NCBI GenBank assembly: GCA_027214255.1
Contig: JAPWHL010000007.1
Location: forward strand, 62,001 to 126,000
Source: Roseovarius aestuarii
GTDB lineage: Bacteria; Pseudomonadota; Alphaproteobacteria; Rhodobacterales; Rhodobacteraceae
DNA: 64,000 nucleotides
Direction of reading: 5' to 3'
Shown here piece by piece: positions 34,451 to 44,712 of the stretch. The position numbers and the translations under genes are program-made. Within the stretch, counting starts at the first letter, position 1; every line of letters begins with the position of its first letter. Under the pieces are notes generated by a model. That model saw nothing but the letters and a program-made list of their open reading frames with translations. It made no database searches and had not been told where the DNA came from.

Positions 34451-34747
34451 TCAACCTGCCAAAGTATCCATTTTACGCGCCAGCTTGGCGTCCAGCGCGC
34501 TAAGTCCGTCTACGTCATGGGTGGTCAGAACCACTGTGACGCGGCTGTAAATATTTGACCATTCCGGGTGGTGATTCCACTTTTCGGCCCAAATCCCAGC
34601 CCGCACCATCCAGCCTATTGCCTCGGAAAAGTCAGCGAATTTGTAGGTTTTAGTGATCGCATCGCGCCCCTCTACCATCGCCCAGCCATCCTCTAGCAAC
34701 GGGTCGATCATGGTGGTGCGCGCGGTATCGCTTAGTAATTCGGTCAT
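34451..34747 (-). CDS. phhB: Pterin-4-alpha-carbinolamine dehydratase
   Basis: A 98-residue enzyme that dehydrates 4a-hydroxytetrahydrobiopterin during pterin recycling. The motif [16 protein letters not shown] carries the active-site H59, H60 and P61, with H77 in TTHDVDGLS. No phenylalanine hydroxylase gene lies nearby, which is common; some members serve cofactor repair or other pterins. It overlaps the gene before it by 4 bases. Confidence 0.93.
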   Translation of the reverse strand: MTELLSDTARTTMIDPLLEDGWAMVEGRDAITKTYKFADFSEAIGWMVRAGIWAEKWNHHPEWSNIYSRVTVVLTTHDVDGLSALDAKLARKMDTLAG

Positions 34748-35934
34748 TGGGGGTCCTCCACGTTGGGTTTTCGAAACGGCCCGTAGGACGTCAGGATATC
34801 GATATCTTCGGCCACGGCCGCGCCTTCGGCCTGCAAATACTGTGCGACGGCATCGGCAAACCCCGGATCACGTATCCAGTGCAACGAATGCGTGGGCACG
34901 GGCAAATAACCACGCGCCAGCTTGTGTTCGCCTTGCGCTCCGGCCTCGACCCGGGACAGACCGTGGGCGATGGCATATTCAATGGCCTGATAATAGCACA
35001 GCTCAAAATGCAGGCATGGGTGATCGGTGACGCATCCCCAATAGCGGCCATAAAGCGCCGAGCGCCCTATGAAATTCAAAGCCCCTGCAACAGGTTGGTC
35101 ATCACCGTCCAGCGCCAGCACCATCAGCACATCGTTGGCCAGCGTTTGGGCCGCAAGATCAAAAAACGCGCGCGTCAGATAGGGTGTGCCCCATTTCCGC
35201 CCGCCTGTGTCCAGATAGAACCGCCACATCGCGTCCCAATGCTCATCCCGCAAGTCGTTGCCACTTAACGCAACGATCCGTCCGCCGGACCCATGCGCCA
35301 CGCGCCGCTCTTTGCGGACCGCCTTGCGTTTACGTGCGCTGAGGGCAGCGAGAAACGAATCAAAATCACCATAGCCATCGTTCTCCCAGTGAAACTGTTG
35401 GCTAGTGCGTGTCATCAGGCCCAGCGCAGCACCTGCGCGCGCCTCATCCTCGGTACAAAAGGTGATATGCAATGACGACAGGCCGTTTTGATCGCCCAAC
35501 CGCACCGCACCTTCAATCAAGGCCGCGCGACCGGAGTTCTCATGCTCTGGCAAGGTCAGAAAACGACGGCCCGTGACGGGCGTGAATGGTACAGCCATCT
35601 GCAGTTTCGGATAGTATCGCCCGCCAGCCTGCTCATAGGCATGCGCCCAGTTGTGATCGAAAATGTACTCGCCCTGACTGTGTGATTTGGCATAAAGCGG
35701 TGCGACGGCAATCACCTGACCAACTTGTTCCGCCGCCATGTATTGTGCCTGCCATCCGGTACCGGGACCGATGGAACCACTATCCTCCAGTGTTTTCAAA
35801 AACCGATAAGTCGTGAACGGATCGTCGGCACGCCCACCATCCGCCCCCTCAGGACAGGCGCAGGCATCCCACACGGCCTGTCCGATTTGATCGATGCTGC
35901 CATAGATGCGAATCGTGATGTCGGTGTCTGTCAT
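34744..35934 (-). CDS. DUF482/FemAB-like GNAT-fold protein
   Basis: A 396-residue protein of the family once called peptidogalycan biosynthesis/recognition (PF04339), with a doubled GNAT-like fold resembling FemAB aminoacyltransferases. Marked segments are [32 protein letters not shown], and near the C-terminus [15 protein letters not shown]. The biochemical function is not established. It sits 56 bases after the GDPD gene and overlaps phhB. Confidence 0.82.
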   Translation of the reverse strand: MTDTDITIRIYGSIDQIGQAVWDACACPEGADGGRADDPFTTYRFLKTLEDSGSIGPGTGWQAQYMAAEQVGQVIAVAPLYAKSHSQGEYIFDHNWAHAYEQAGGRYYPKLQMAVPFTPVTGRRFLTLPEHENSGRAALIEGAVRLGDQNGLSSLHITFCTEDEARAGAALGLMTRTSQQFHWENDGYGDFDSFLAALSARKRKAVRKERRVAHGSGGRIVALSGNDLRDEHWDAMWRFYLDTGGRKWGTPYLTRAFFDLAAQTLANDVLMVLALDGDDQPVAGALNFIGRSALYGRYWGCVTDHPCLHFELCYYQAIEYAIAHGLSRVEAGAQGEHKLARGYLPVPTHSLHWIRDPGFADAVAQYLQAEGAAVAEDIDILTSYGPFRKPNVEDPQ

Positions 35935-35990
35935 TGCCGCCCTGCCCGCACCCGTTGCCCGCCTTATATCTGTGCTGCTTTACGCAGTGT

Positions 35991-36782
35991 TCAAGCAGGT
36001 AGGGCGGGGCAATACCCCTCAAAGGTAACATTCTGCGCACATTTGCGCGCCACAGCTTCATCCGAGGAGCAGCGAATGGTCCAACACAGCACATCCGCCC
36101 CATCAGCCTTTAGCTCGGCCACGCGCGGGCGGTCCAGATCGCGCCATTCATGACTGATAAAGCTGGCACCCGCCGCTGCATAATCGGGGATGGCCCGCAA
36201 CCGGTCACGAGTCTCGGCGCGCAACAGCCCCCATTCGAGGTCCTGTGGATCATAAGCTGCCGTGACGATACCCCGCGCGATCGTAGGGCACAGATCGGCC
36301 AGTGCAATCACCATGTACGGATTAAACGACATTAACGCGGCTGCCCCTCCGTAACCTGCCATGTCCTGCGCTACGGCATGCTCCAAACGGCCATCGGTTT
36401 TGCCCATTTGGCCATGTTGGTCCTTCAACTCGATCAATAACGGCGCTCGCCCCGCGACCAGCGCGAGAATCTCGGCCAGTGTCGGAATGCCTTCGCCATC
36501 GCCGCCCACCAAGGGCAGCGCGGCCAGCTCCGCAAGGCCGCATTGTTGTATCGGACCGGGCGTGCCTGTCAGACGGGCCAGATCATAATCATGAAAGACC
36601 ATAGCCTGCCCGTCTTGCGACAGTTGAACGTCAATTTCGATCGCATAGCCTGCGTCGATCGCTGCGCGCATCCCCGCGCGCGAGTTTTCCGGTCGCCCTG
36701 CTGCACGATCATGCAATGCGCGATGCGCAATCGGCTGATGCAGTAGGGCGGAAGGCAGGCGTGGTTTGCTTACGCCCGTCAT
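35991..36782 (-). CDS. Glycerophosphodiester phosphodiesterase (cytoplasmic type)
   Basis: A 263-residue GDPD with H20-R21 in IAHRALHD, E32, the pair E49/D51 in AIEIDVQLS, and H64 in VFHDYDLARLTG, the metal and catalytic positions of the family. It hydrolyses glycerophosphodiesters to glycerol-3-phosphate and alcohol. No signal peptide, so it probably acts in the cytoplasm. It overlaps the RidA-family gene by 4 bases. Confidence 0.92.
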   Translation of the reverse strand: MTGVSKPRLPSALLHQPIAHRALHDRAAGRPENSRAGMRAAIDAGYAIEIDVQLSQDGQAMVFHDYDLARLTGTPGPIQQCGLAELAALPLVGGDGEGIPTLAEILALVAGRAPLLIELKDQHGQMGKTDGRLEHAVAQDMAGYGGAAALMSFNPYMVIALADLCPTIARGIVTAAYDPQDLEWGLLRAETRDRLRAIPDYAAAGASFISHEWRDLDRPRVAELKADGADVLCWTIRCSSDEAVARKCAQNVTFEGYCPALPA

Positions 36783-37240
36783 TTGATCTGGAAAATGCCC
36801 TCGACCTCAACCGCAACGCCAAAAGGCAGCGAGGGGGCCGAAACAGCGGCGCGCGCGTGCTTGCCCGTATCGCCCAGCGCCTCGGCCATCAGGTTAGATG
36901 CGCCATTGATGACTTGGGGTTGGTCGACATAATCCGGTGTCGAATTCACGAAACCGGTCAGTTTAACCACTTTGACCAGGCGATCCAGATCACCACCGCA
37001 CGCGGCCTTGACTTGAGCCAGCAGTGCGATCGCACAGGCGCGCGCCGCGTCGGCGCCGGCCTCGGTCGCCATGTCGTCTCCCAGTTTGCCCTTGATAAAT
37101 CCGTTTGCGTCCTGCGAAACCTGCCCTGATACAAAAACCAGATCGCCCGATTGAACATAGGGCACGTAATTGGCCGCAGGGGCCGGAGCATCCGGCAAGG
37201 TGATTCCCAGATCGGCCAGTTTTGACTCAAATTTTCCCAT
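36779..37240 (-). CDS. RidA/YjgF-family protein
   Basis: A 153-residue member of the RidA superfamily, the longer type with a segment VPYVQSGDLVFVSGQVSQDANG and the C-terminal APSLPFGVAVEVEGIFQI. Classical RidA deaminates reactive enamines and imines; the arginine needed for that cannot be placed with certainty here (a candidate is in KHARAAVSAP), so it could belong to another subgroup. The start at 37240 follows GGGAGCACATATC; the longer upstream frame lacks family similarity. Confidence 0.87.
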   Translation of the reverse strand: MGKFESKLADLGITLPDAPAPAANYVPYVQSGDLVFVSGQVSQDANGFIKGKLGDDMATEAGADAARACAIALLAQVKAACGGDLDRLVKVVKLTGFVNSTPDYVDQPQVINGASNLMAEALGDTGKHARAAVSAPSLPFGVAVEVEGIFQIK

Positions 37241-37418
37241 GATATGTGCTCCCGCTTGGTGGTGATCTTTGTGTGCCGTCCCGCCGGGTGGCTTGGCTGT
37301 CTGCTTGCTCGGCGTTCGGCGGGACGCTACCCCGTAGCGTCGCAGAATAAAATCGGAAAAATCCAAGCTGGAGTCGCGTGCGCCCCCCAAAGCAGAGACA
37401 CATGAACCAAAAGCTGTA

Positions 37419-38696
37419 TCAGTCGCGCAACGCACGTTCCAGATAGGTCCGTATCGGTGCGATGAGATAAGTAATCGGGCTGTGCGCCCCGGTGCGAATA
37501 AACGCCTGAACTGGCATCCCCGGTAACAATGCGGGTGCATCAGGCGGGCCAGGATCCAATGCAATATATGCGCGGAAATAGCGTTGCCCCGCCACGGCCC
37601 CTTCGAACATATCCGCCGAGACGCGTGTGATCCGACCGGTCCTTTCCCCGGCCTCGTCCGGACCCAACGTCGGCAAGCGCAGCATCACAGGCATACCGGC
37701 GCTGACCCGGTCAACATTCAGTGGCGAAACATCCGCAATCGCTGTGCCCGGTCGCCCCTTGGGGATGATGACTGCGACAGGTTCGGCGGGGCGCAGCACA
37801 TCCTGTGCCCCGAACACACGCAAGTCGTGCACGATTCCCGCCACAGGTGCGCGCAATTGCAACGCATTCAGCCGGGTATTCAGCGCGCGGCGGCGTTCTT
37901 CCAGCTCCGCAATGTTTTGTCGCAGGTCACGCAACTGGGTAATTGCATCCTCACGACGTTGAGCGGCGATGGCGTCAATCTCGCCCCGCAGCTCGGTCAT
38001 GCGGCCCTCGGCCTGCGCTGTGCGCGCTTTCAGATCGCCTTCCCCCCCCTCCAACCGAGCCGCGTCGCGCCGCAACTCACTGAGGCGGGCGGCTGGGGTC
38101 AGCCCCTTGGACACAAGCGTTTGCAAATCGGCAATTTCTTTCGCGACCAATGCCTGTTGGGCACGAGTCGCCGCAATTTGCGCAGTCAGCCCCATGAGTT
38201 GATCCTGCACCTGCCCGATGCGCGTTCGCAGTTGACGCACTCGCCCGGCATCTGACCGCGCGCGCGCCCTGTAAAGCCGGATTTGCCCCGCGCGCAGCAT
38301 TGGAGCAGCAGAAAGACGGGGATCAAAATCCAGCACCGAAACGCCATCACGTTCAGCCTCTAAACGGGCCCGGCGTGCCAACAGCTCAATCAGTTGGGTG
38401 TCCAGCAAAGCCAATTGGGATCGCAGAGCAGACCCATCAAGTGTCACAAGGACATCGCCCGCCGACACCTGTGCGCCTTCGGAAACCGCAAGATGTGCGA
38501 CGACACCTCCTTCGGGGTGATGCACGATTCGCCGGTTGCCCGGCATGGCCACTTGTCCGGTGGTCACAATGGCCCCGTCGATGCGTGCCAATGTCGCCCA
38601 GCCGCCAAACCCGCCCACCAACACCAGCATGGCCAGAGCACCTATCCAGACCGGACCGGCAAACGGCCAGCGTGTGGGGGGGCGATTTCCCATCAT
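37419..38696 (-). CDS. Type I secretion membrane fusion protein (HlyD/PrtE-like)
   Basis: A 425-residue periplasmic adaptor. One N-terminal membrane helix (about 13-34), then a split lipoyl/barrel region (IDGAIVTTGQVAMPGNRRIVHHPEGGVV), a long coiled-coil hairpin (about 85-270, many Leu/Arg/Glu heptads) and a C-terminal beta region. It links the ABC exporter to an outer-membrane TolC-type channel. The start overlaps the ABC gene by 4 bases. No RTX-type substrate or TolC gene is found in the window. Confidence 0.9.
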   Translation of the reverse strand: MMGNRPPTRWPFAGPVWIGALAMLVLVGGFGGWATLARIDGAIVTTGQVAMPGNRRIVHHPEGGVVAHLAVSEGAQVSAGDVLVTLDGSALRSQLALLDTQLIELLARRARLEAERDGVSVLDFDPRLSAAPMLRAGQIRLYRARARSDAGRVRQLRTRIGQVQDQLMGLTAQIAATRAQQALVAKEIADLQTLVSKGLTPAARLSELRRDAARLEGGEGDLKARTAQAEGRMTELRGEIDAIAAQRREDAITQLRDLRQNIAELEERRRALNTRLNALQLRAPVAGIVHDLRVFGAQDVLRPAEPVAVIIPKGRPGTAIADVSPLNVDRVSAGMPVMLRLPTLGPDEAGERTGRITRVSADMFEGAVAGQRYFRAYIALDPGPPDAPALLPGMPVQAFIRTGAHSPITYLIAPIRTYLERALRD

Positions 38697-40450
38697 CCCG
38701 CTTCGGCCTGTCGGTCAGTGACAATCTGCGCATGATTACGCACCACGTCGCGCAGGATCTGGTCGCGCGGCCCAAAGGCGCGTTGCGCCCCACCTTCCAG
38801 CATCAAAAGGCAATCGCACTCCTGAATGGCGGCAGGCCGATGCGCCATCACCAGCACAATCATTCCGTCACGCTTTGCCGCGCGCACGGCCTCATTCACC
38901 GCCGCGCTGCCCTCTCCATCAAGATTGGAATTTGGTTCATCCAGAACCAACAACACTGGCGCGCCATACATCGCGCGCGCCAGTCCCACCCGCTGTATCT
39001 GTCCCCCGGACAATCGTCCCCCGTTCGGGCAAACAACCGTGTCATATCCATCCGGCAAGGCCAGTATCATCTCATGCGCGCCAGCCTTGCGAGAAGCAGC
39101 GATCACTTTCGCAGGGTCAGCCTCTGGTGACAGGCGGGCGATGTTTTGCGCGATAGTGCCCGCAAACAACTGTACGCGTTGCGGCAAGTATCCGACATGA
39201 TGGCCCAAAGCATCCGCACTATATTGCCCCAACGGCGCACCGCCCAGATGCACCTGACCCGATAAGGGCTGCCATAGCCCGGTCAGTACCCGAGCAAGCG
39301 TGGATTTTCCCGCCCCCGATGCCCCGATCACGCCAATCGCCTGACCGGGGCCCACAGCAAAGGTCAGCCCATGTAACGTCGGAATCCGCGCCCCCGGTGG
39401 AACAACTGTCAAACCACGCAGTTCCAACCGTGCAACAGGGGGCGGCAGGGGCAAACGATCATGCGTCAATGGATTTTGCCCCAGACATAATGCAAGCGCC
39501 TGCCATGCCTCCAACCCACGTTGAAACAGCGCCCATTGGGCAACGATTTGCTCCACAGGTTGCAAAGCCCGCCCCATGAGAATCGAGCTGGCAATCATTG
39601 CCCCGGGGCTAAGAGCGCCACGTAAAACCAATAACGCACCCAATCCCAACATGGCCGACTGTAGAATCAGGCGCAACGTTCGCCCCACGGTAACGAAACC
39701 GGCGCCTAAATCACCCGCCCGCATTTCGTTCGTTCGTGCCTGTCCGCGTGCGGTTATCCACTGGGATCGCGCAGCATTGCGCAGACCCATCGTGCACAAT
39801 GTTTCTGTGTCACTGGCCAATTGGCCCACCAAGGCCGCGGCCCGAGCATCCGCGTCGGCCGCGCGATCAAGGCTGTTGCGGGTAAACCGTTGATTAAAAA
39901 CCGTTAAGACAACCAGTAACGCGCCACCAATCAGCGCCAACGCGCCCAGCCATGGATGAAACATCCAGATGCACAACAAAAACAGCGGCGTCCAAGGCAC
40001 ATCAAACACTGCGTTCAGCGTGGGAGCCGTCATTAACCGCTCAATCGCACGCAGGTCCGAAATCGCCCCGACCAATCGACCTTTCAGCGAGGCGTCAGAA
40101 CGGCCCTTGCCTGCCTCGTGCAGGCCAGCATCAAACACGCGCGTTTCAACCCGCTCAATCAATTGGGCAGCAATGCGCCCCATCAGCCGTCCACGCGCGT
40201 AATCCAGAACTCCCATCACCATATAGAGAAACAAAACAAGCGCAGATAAGGCCAACAACGTCTCGACCGAGCGGCTGGACAGCACCCGGTCATAGACCTG
40301 CAACATGTAAAGTGGCCCTGTCAGCATCAGCAGATTCGCACCACAACTGAACAGACCCGCCGCCCAATACGCTTGCCGCGCCACCTGACGGGCGCAACGC
40401 AGTTCATTTAGCCCCTCATGAAGGGCGGGGAATGTGCGGGATGGTTGCAT
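38693..40450 (-). CDS. Type I secretion ABC exporter (PrtD family)
   Basis: A 585-residue fused permease-ATPase. Six membrane helices (about 30-310) are followed by the nucleotide-binding domain with Walker A GASGAGKST, signature LSGGQIQRVGLARAM and Walker B LLVLDEPNSNLD. No N-terminal C39 peptidase domain is seen, so substrates would carry C-terminal uncleaved signals. The ATG at 40450 is preferred over an in-frame TTG at 40504 that lacks a ribosome site. Works with the HlyD-type protein that follows. Confidence 0.92.
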   Translation of the reverse strand: MQPSRTFPALHEGLNELRCARQVARQAYWAAGLFSCGANLLMLTGPLYMLQVYDRVLSSRSVETLLALSALVLFLYMVMGVLDYARGRLMGRIAAQLIERVETRVFDAGLHEAGKGRSDASLKGRLVGAISDLRAIERLMTAPTLNAVFDVPWTPLFLLCIWMFHPWLGALALIGGALLVVLTVFNQRFTRNSLDRAADADARAAALVGQLASDTETLCTMGLRNAARSQWITARGQARTNEMRAGDLGAGFVTVGRTLRLILQSAMLGLGALLVLRGALSPGAMIASSILMGRALQPVEQIVAQWALFQRGLEAWQALALCLGQNPLTHDRLPLPPPVARLELRGLTVVPPGARIPTLHGLTFAVGPGQAIGVIGASGAGKSTLARVLTGLWQPLSGQVHLGGAPLGQYSADALGHHVGYLPQRVQLFAGTIAQNIARLSPEADPAKVIAASRKAGAHEMILALPDGYDTVVCPNGGRLSGGQIQRVGLARAMYGAPVLLVLDEPNSNLDGEGSAAVNEAVRAAKRDGMIVLVMAHRPAAIQECDCLLMLEGGAQRAFGPRDQILRDVVRNHAQIVTDRQAEAG

Positions 40451-40629
40451 AAAGCCCCATAAATCTGTAATCCGCCGAGTAAGCAGAGACAGAGAAACGC
40501 CCAATTCAAGGAGTCACTTTTCTGCCACGACCCCACTGCTTCCTGCATGGCATCTGTCATTTGGATCATGCTTTGGATTAGGTAACCATCTGGATAACGC
40601 ATTACAGAATTTGGCCTGGAATTGATCAT

Positions 40630-41457
40630 TTGACCCAACTTTCCAAATATGTCCCGCCAAGGACCCGCCGCATCGCGCTGGTTTTAACCGCTCTTGCGGC
40701 AATAGGCGCGTGTTCCCAGCCTGATCAGTCGATAACGCGTGGTGCGCCGTTTGATCCCTATGAGGCCGAGAATCGGCGCATGCATGAATTCAACCTGTCG
40801 GTCGACCGTGCCATCGTGCGTCCCGCGGGCAAAGGCTATAGCGCGGCGATTCCCGATGATATCGAGATGATCATCGGGAACTTCGCAACAAACCTGTCAC
40901 TGCCCGGCGCCATCGTGAACAGCATCCTGCAAGGGAACGGGCGCGCCGCCAGCCAAGATTTCTATCGCATGGTGGTCAACACCACGCTTGGCCTGGGCGG
41001 CTTGATCGACACGGCGACCGATCTGAACATGCCAGCCCGCTCTGAGGCTGATTTTGGCCAAACATTGTATGTCTGGGGCATCAATGAAGGCCCCTATATT
41101 GAACTGCCGTTCATTGGCCCCTCGACAACACGCGACGCCGTAGGGCGAACCGTGGATCTGTTCACCAACCCGCTCAGCTATACGCTGGACAGTCCCGAAT
41201 CGTTCTACGGCACGGCCGCGTCTGTCTCAAAAGGGCTGAGCGCGCGGGGCCGTTACGGCGATACAATTGACGCATTGCTGTATGAAAGCGCCGACAGCTA
41301 CGCGGCTTCTCGCTCACTCTATTTGCAAAACCGCAGGTTCAAGGTGGGCAAGGGTGGTACAGACAACTATCTTGATCCCTACGACACAAACCCCAACAGT
41401 GCCGTATCTGCAGGCGCTGCTGCCAGTTCTGATTTCGAGGATCCTTATGACCAGTAA
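40630..41457 (+). CDS. mlaA: Outer-membrane lipid asymmetry lipoprotein MlaA (VacJ)
   Basis: A 275-residue VacJ-family lipoprotein. The signal ends in the lipobox IGAC with C28 as the lipidated residue. The family core begins DPYEAENRRMHEFNLSVDRAI and contains DFGQTLYVWGINEGPYIELPFIGPST. It extracts misplaced phospholipids from the outer leaflet and hands them to MlaC. The start appears to be TTG at 40630; no ATG fits. The C-terminal tail is Ala/Ser-rich and variable. Confidence 0.93.
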   Translation: MTQLSKYVPPRTRRIALVLTALAAIGACSQPDQSITRGAPFDPYEAENRRMHEFNLSVDRAIVRPAGKGYSAAIPDDIEMIIGNFATNLSLPGAIVNSILQGNGRAASQDFYRMVVNTTLGLGGLIDTATDLNMPARSEADFGQTLYVWGINEGPYIELPFIGPSTTRDAVGRTVDLFTNPLSYTLDSPESFYGTAASVSKGLSARGRYGDTIDALLYESADSYAASRSLYLQNRRFKVGKGGTDNYLDPYDTNPNSAVSAGAAASSDFEDPYDQ

Positions 41458-42052
41458 CATTACCCGCCGCCACATGATAGGCACAGGCCTCGCGGCAACA
41501 TGCGCTGCCACGTTGCCGGGCATGGCCCTTGCCCTGACGGATGCTACGGCCAAAGCATTGGTTCAGCAGGTCGTGAACGACATCAACCGCGTGATCGCCT
41601 CGGGCAAGCCCGTGAATGCGATGATCAAGGATTTTGAGGGAATTTTCCGCCGCTATGCGGACGTGAACCTGATTGCCCGCTCAACCTTGGGCGCAGATGC
41701 CAACCGCGCCAGCGCCTCTCAGCTGCGCGCCTATACAGATGCGTTCCGCAGCTATGTCGCCCGTAAATACGGCAAGCGCTTTAACGAGTTCGCCGGCGGT
41801 AAAGTAGAAGTCAAATCAGTGCGCAAAGTCAAATCGTGGCACGAAGTTGCCGGCGTGGTTAACCTGCGCGGCTCGGCCCCGTTTGACGTGCGCTTTCTGG
41901 TTTCGGATCGCTCTGGCAAGGATCTGTTTTTCGATCTGGTGATCGAAGGCATTAGCCTGCGCTTAAGCGAGCGCACGGAAATCGGCTCGATGCTGGATCG
42001 GCGCAAGGGCAACATTGACGCCATGATTGCGGATTTGCGTCAAGCAGGCTGA
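41447..42052 (+). CDS. mlaC: Periplasmic phospholipid carrier MlaC (Ttg2D)
   Basis: A 201-residue MlaC/Ttg2D protein. The N-terminus (TRRHMIGTGLAATCA) has a twin arginine at 7-8 and may be exported by Tat. The rest shows the conserved LIARSTLGADANRAS, AYTDAFRSYVARKYGKRF and later domains. It shuttles phospholipids between MlaA and the inner-membrane MlaFEDB, whose genes are not in the window. The start overlaps mlaA by 11 bases. Confidence 0.92.
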   Translation: MTSNITRRHMIGTGLAATCAATLPGMALALTDATAKALVQQVVNDINRVIASGKPVNAMIKDFEGIFRRYADVNLIARSTLGADANRASASQLRAYTDAFRSYVARKYGKRFNEFAGGKVEVKSVRKVKSWHEVAGVVNLRGSAPFDVRFLVSDRSGKDLFFDLVIEGISLRLSERTEIGSMLDRRKGNIDAMIADLRQAG

Positions 42053-42096
42053 CCGGGCTTATCCGCCCTTGAAGCAGTCCATCCATTCTACATCTC

Positions 42097-42120
42097 GGAC
42101 CCGGCGGAAACGTCGGGTCC
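42097..42120 (+). terminator. Terminator after mlaC
   Basis: Ten-base stem GGACCCGGCG / CGTCGGGTCC (one G-T pair) closed by a GAAA tetraloop and followed by TTGTTGTTT. The convergent penicillin-binding protein gene ends 32 bases beyond. Confidence 0.88.
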
Positions 42121-42151
42121 TTGTTGTTTGGCCATTCGGTTAAGTGGCCGC

Positions 42152-44380
42152 TTATCCACCGCCCAACAGTTTGCGCAAGATATTCTCGATCGGTTTGTTG
42201 CGCTCGTTGCCGTTCTGATTCTGCACACCGGGGCGATTGTTAGCTCCGGGGCGATCCTGCTGCGCCGGTCGGCCCTGCTGTTGGATCGCACCTGTTTGCT
42301 GCTGGGCTGTGGGTTGCTCAGGTTGAACGGGACGCTCACGGACGCGCAACATGGGCAAGGGGCTAACCGGAACGCCCTCGTGTACGCGCAGCATCGTTTC
42401 ACGCCAGATGTCCGCCGGAAGCCCGCCACCGGTCACACCGGTCAGCGGTGTGTTGTCATCATACCCCATCCAGACGCCCGCGACATAATCCGCCGTAAAG
42501 CCCAAAAACCATGCGTCGCGTGCGGCTTGCGTTGTACCGGTCTTGCCCGCAGCCTCACGGCCCGGCAGTTTGGCACGCCCGCCGGTTCCGCCCTGCACCA
42601 CCTGATACATCATATAGGTCAGTTCCTTAGCGGCCTCCTCACGGATCACCCTTTCACCGATCCCGCCACTGGCACCGATCATCGGCGTATCCTGCCCTAG
42701 AAGTTTCAATTCGACCAAACCAAAGGGCGACACGGACGAGCCACCATTCAAAATGCCCGCATATGCGCCGGTCATTTCGATCAAGGTGCTTTCAGAAACA
42801 CCCAGCGCCAACGCGGGACCGGCGGCCAGATCGCTTTCGATTCCGAAATCGCTGGCCACTTTGCGGACCAGATCGCGCCCGACGCTTTCGGATACTTTGA
42901 CAACCGGAATGTTATAGGACTTTTTCAACGCCTCGGCCAACGTCACGCGACCATGGAATTTGTTATCATAGTTGCTGGGGCACCATTTGCCCGAACCGGG
43001 TGTGCTCCAGCAGGTTGGATCATCCACCACCGTGTCCTGACTGGAATAGCCCAGCTCTAATGCCGTGGCATATACAAAGGGCTTAAAGCTGGAACCAGTC
43101 TGGCGGTTGGCTTGCGTAGCGCGATTGAACGCGCCCGACACTTTGGACTGACGCCCGCCAACCATGGCACGCACCGCCCCATCCGCGCTCATAACCACAA
43201 TCGCGGCTTGCGCCTTGGAGCCTTCGCGCACCTGATCCTTGAACACCGCCGATAACGCATCTTCGGCAGCGCGCTGAAGGCGCTGATCCAGCGTTGTGCG
43301 GATGATCACATCCTCGGTCGTGTCGTGGGTCAGGAACTGCGGCGCAGACGACATGACCCAGTCAGCAAAGTACCCGCCCGCCTGTTTTTCCGCCGCTTCG
43401 GACAAAGTGGCAGGATTTGCATTGGCGATGCGAACCTCATCTTCTGTCAGATACCCTTGCTCTTCCATCAACCGCAGCACTGTGGCCGCACGATTCTGCG
43501 AACGTTCTATATTTGACGTAGGCGCCAAAGTTGAAGGCGCCGTCAACAACCCGGCAAGCATTGCGGCCTCTGATGCATCCAGCGCCGACGCAGGCTTGCC
43601 AAAGTATCGCTGCGCGGCCGCTTCGGCCCCAAAGGCCCCTGCCCCCATATAGGCGCGGTTCAGGTAAATCGACAGGATTTCGTCCTTGGTATACTTGGCT
43701 TCCATCGCCAACGCATAGATTGCTTCTTTGCCCTTGCGAACCAATGACCCACGACGGCAGTCGTTGACATAGTCAGCCTCGCTTTCCCAGTCGGCCTCGA
43801 CATACTCGACCCCCAGACATAGCAACTTGGCCGTCTGCTGCGTGATGGTCGAGCCACCATGCCCGCTTAGCGGACCACGCCCTTCGCTCAGATTGATGCG
43901 CACAGCCGAGGCCACGCCCCGAGGGCTGACCCCGAAATGCCGGTAAAAACGTTTGTCTTCGGTCGCAATCACAGCATTGCGCAAATGGCGTGACACGCTG
44001 TCTGCCGTCACCACGCCACCAAATTGGTCACCACGCCACGCAAACACGTCGCCCTGACGATCCAAAAGCGTCACTGATCCGCGCGCGCGCCCGTCCAACA
44101 GATGCGACACGTCCGGCAACGTCGAATAGACATAACCCGTCGCAACCCCAACAACGAGCGACACGGCCAGCCCGACACGCCACCCAACGCCCCAGACGAT
44201 GCGCCATATCCAGCGCAAAACCGCCCGTATCCCACGCGTCACTATGTTGCCACGTCGCACGGGTTTGCGCGCCGCACGTTTGCGCGGTGCCGCTTTTTTA
44301 GGTTTAGACGGCTTTGCCGTCGTCTTGGATTTGCGCCTGTCGGCCACCAATGGTGGCTTACGCCGTCCTGAATTGCTCAT
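42152..44380 (-). CDS. Class A penicillin-binding protein (bifunctional glycosyltransferase/transpeptidase)
   Basis: A 742-residue PBP1-type enzyme that polymerises and crosslinks peptidoglycan. A very basic N-terminus (residues 6-44) precedes one membrane helix (about 68-85). The GT51 domain has E141 in ATEDKRFYRHFG and GGSTITQQTAK. The transpeptidase domain has the catalytic Ser in TGSSFKPF (428-435), SYN (488-490) and GKTGTTQA near 605. The C-terminal 60 residues are Gln/Pro/Arg-rich and probably disordered. A Cys-containing insert (about 188-210) lies in the GT domain. Its place in growth versus repair is unknown. Confidence 0.93.
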   Translation of the reverse strand: MSNSGRRKPPLVADRRKSKTTAKPSKPKKAAPRKRAARKPVRRGNIVTRGIRAVLRWIWRIVWGVGWRVGLAVSLVVGVATGYVYSTLPDVSHLLDGRARGSVTLLDRQGDVFAWRGDQFGGVVTADSVSRHLRNAVIATEDKRFYRHFGVSPRGVASAVRINLSEGRGPLSGHGGSTITQQTAKLLCLGVEYVEADWESEADYVNDCRRGSLVRKGKEAIYALAMEAKYTKDEILSIYLNRAYMGAGAFGAEAAAQRYFGKPASALDASEAAMLAGLLTAPSTLAPTSNIERSQNRAATVLRLMEEQGYLTEDEVRIANANPATLSEAAEKQAGGYFADWVMSSAPQFLTHDTTEDVIIRTTLDQRLQRAAEDALSAVFKDQVREGSKAQAAIVVMSADGAVRAMVGGRQSKVSGAFNRATQANRQTGSSFKPFVYATALELGYSSQDTVVDDPTCWSTPGSGKWCPSNYDNKFHGRVTLAEALKKSYNIPVVKVSESVGRDLVRKVASDFGIESDLAAGPALALGVSESTLIEMTGAYAGILNGGSSVSPFGLVELKLLGQDTPMIGASGGIGERVIREEAAKELTYMMYQVVQGGTGGRAKLPGREAAGKTGTTQAARDAWFLGFTADYVAGVWMGYDDNTPLTGVTGGGLPADIWRETMLRVHEGVPVSPLPMLRVRERPVQPEQPTAQQQTGAIQQQGRPAQQDRPGANNRPGVQNQNGNERNKPIENILRKLLGGG

Positions 44381-44599
44381 ATCAGCCCTGCCCGGAGCCT
44401 TGTGGTTTTACGGCATCCTACGCGCCTTTGACGCAAATGTAGAGGCCCTATGCGCCCTGCCAAAATTTTTCCGCTGCCCGTTTTTAAGGCAATGCCGCGT
44501 AAGCGCCCTTTATTTAGGCACACAACCCGCAATCACGGCGATGAATCGCCGCCTTTTGGTTGGCCGCAGCCCGATTCCCCCTTTTTCTGCGGGTGCAAA

Positions 44600-44616
44600 C
44601 TGGCCCGCAGCCTGCA
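44600..44616 (+). promoter_or_regulatory. Candidate sigma-54 promoter of the ammonium transporter gene
   Basis: CTGGCCCGCAGCCTGCA has the -24 GG and -12 GC dinucleotides with the exact 10-base spacing and matches most of the sigma-54 consensus. It lies about 97 bases before the start codon. The rest of the 332-base gap upstream shows nothing else certain. Confidence 0.5.
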
Positions 44617-44712
44617 TCCGCCCCAACCAAGATCAGGGGGAAGCGCGGAACGTGTACATCGGCCATTCAACATCAGACGCGCGTCCGCGCGCACCACAAA
44701 GGACAGATTTTC

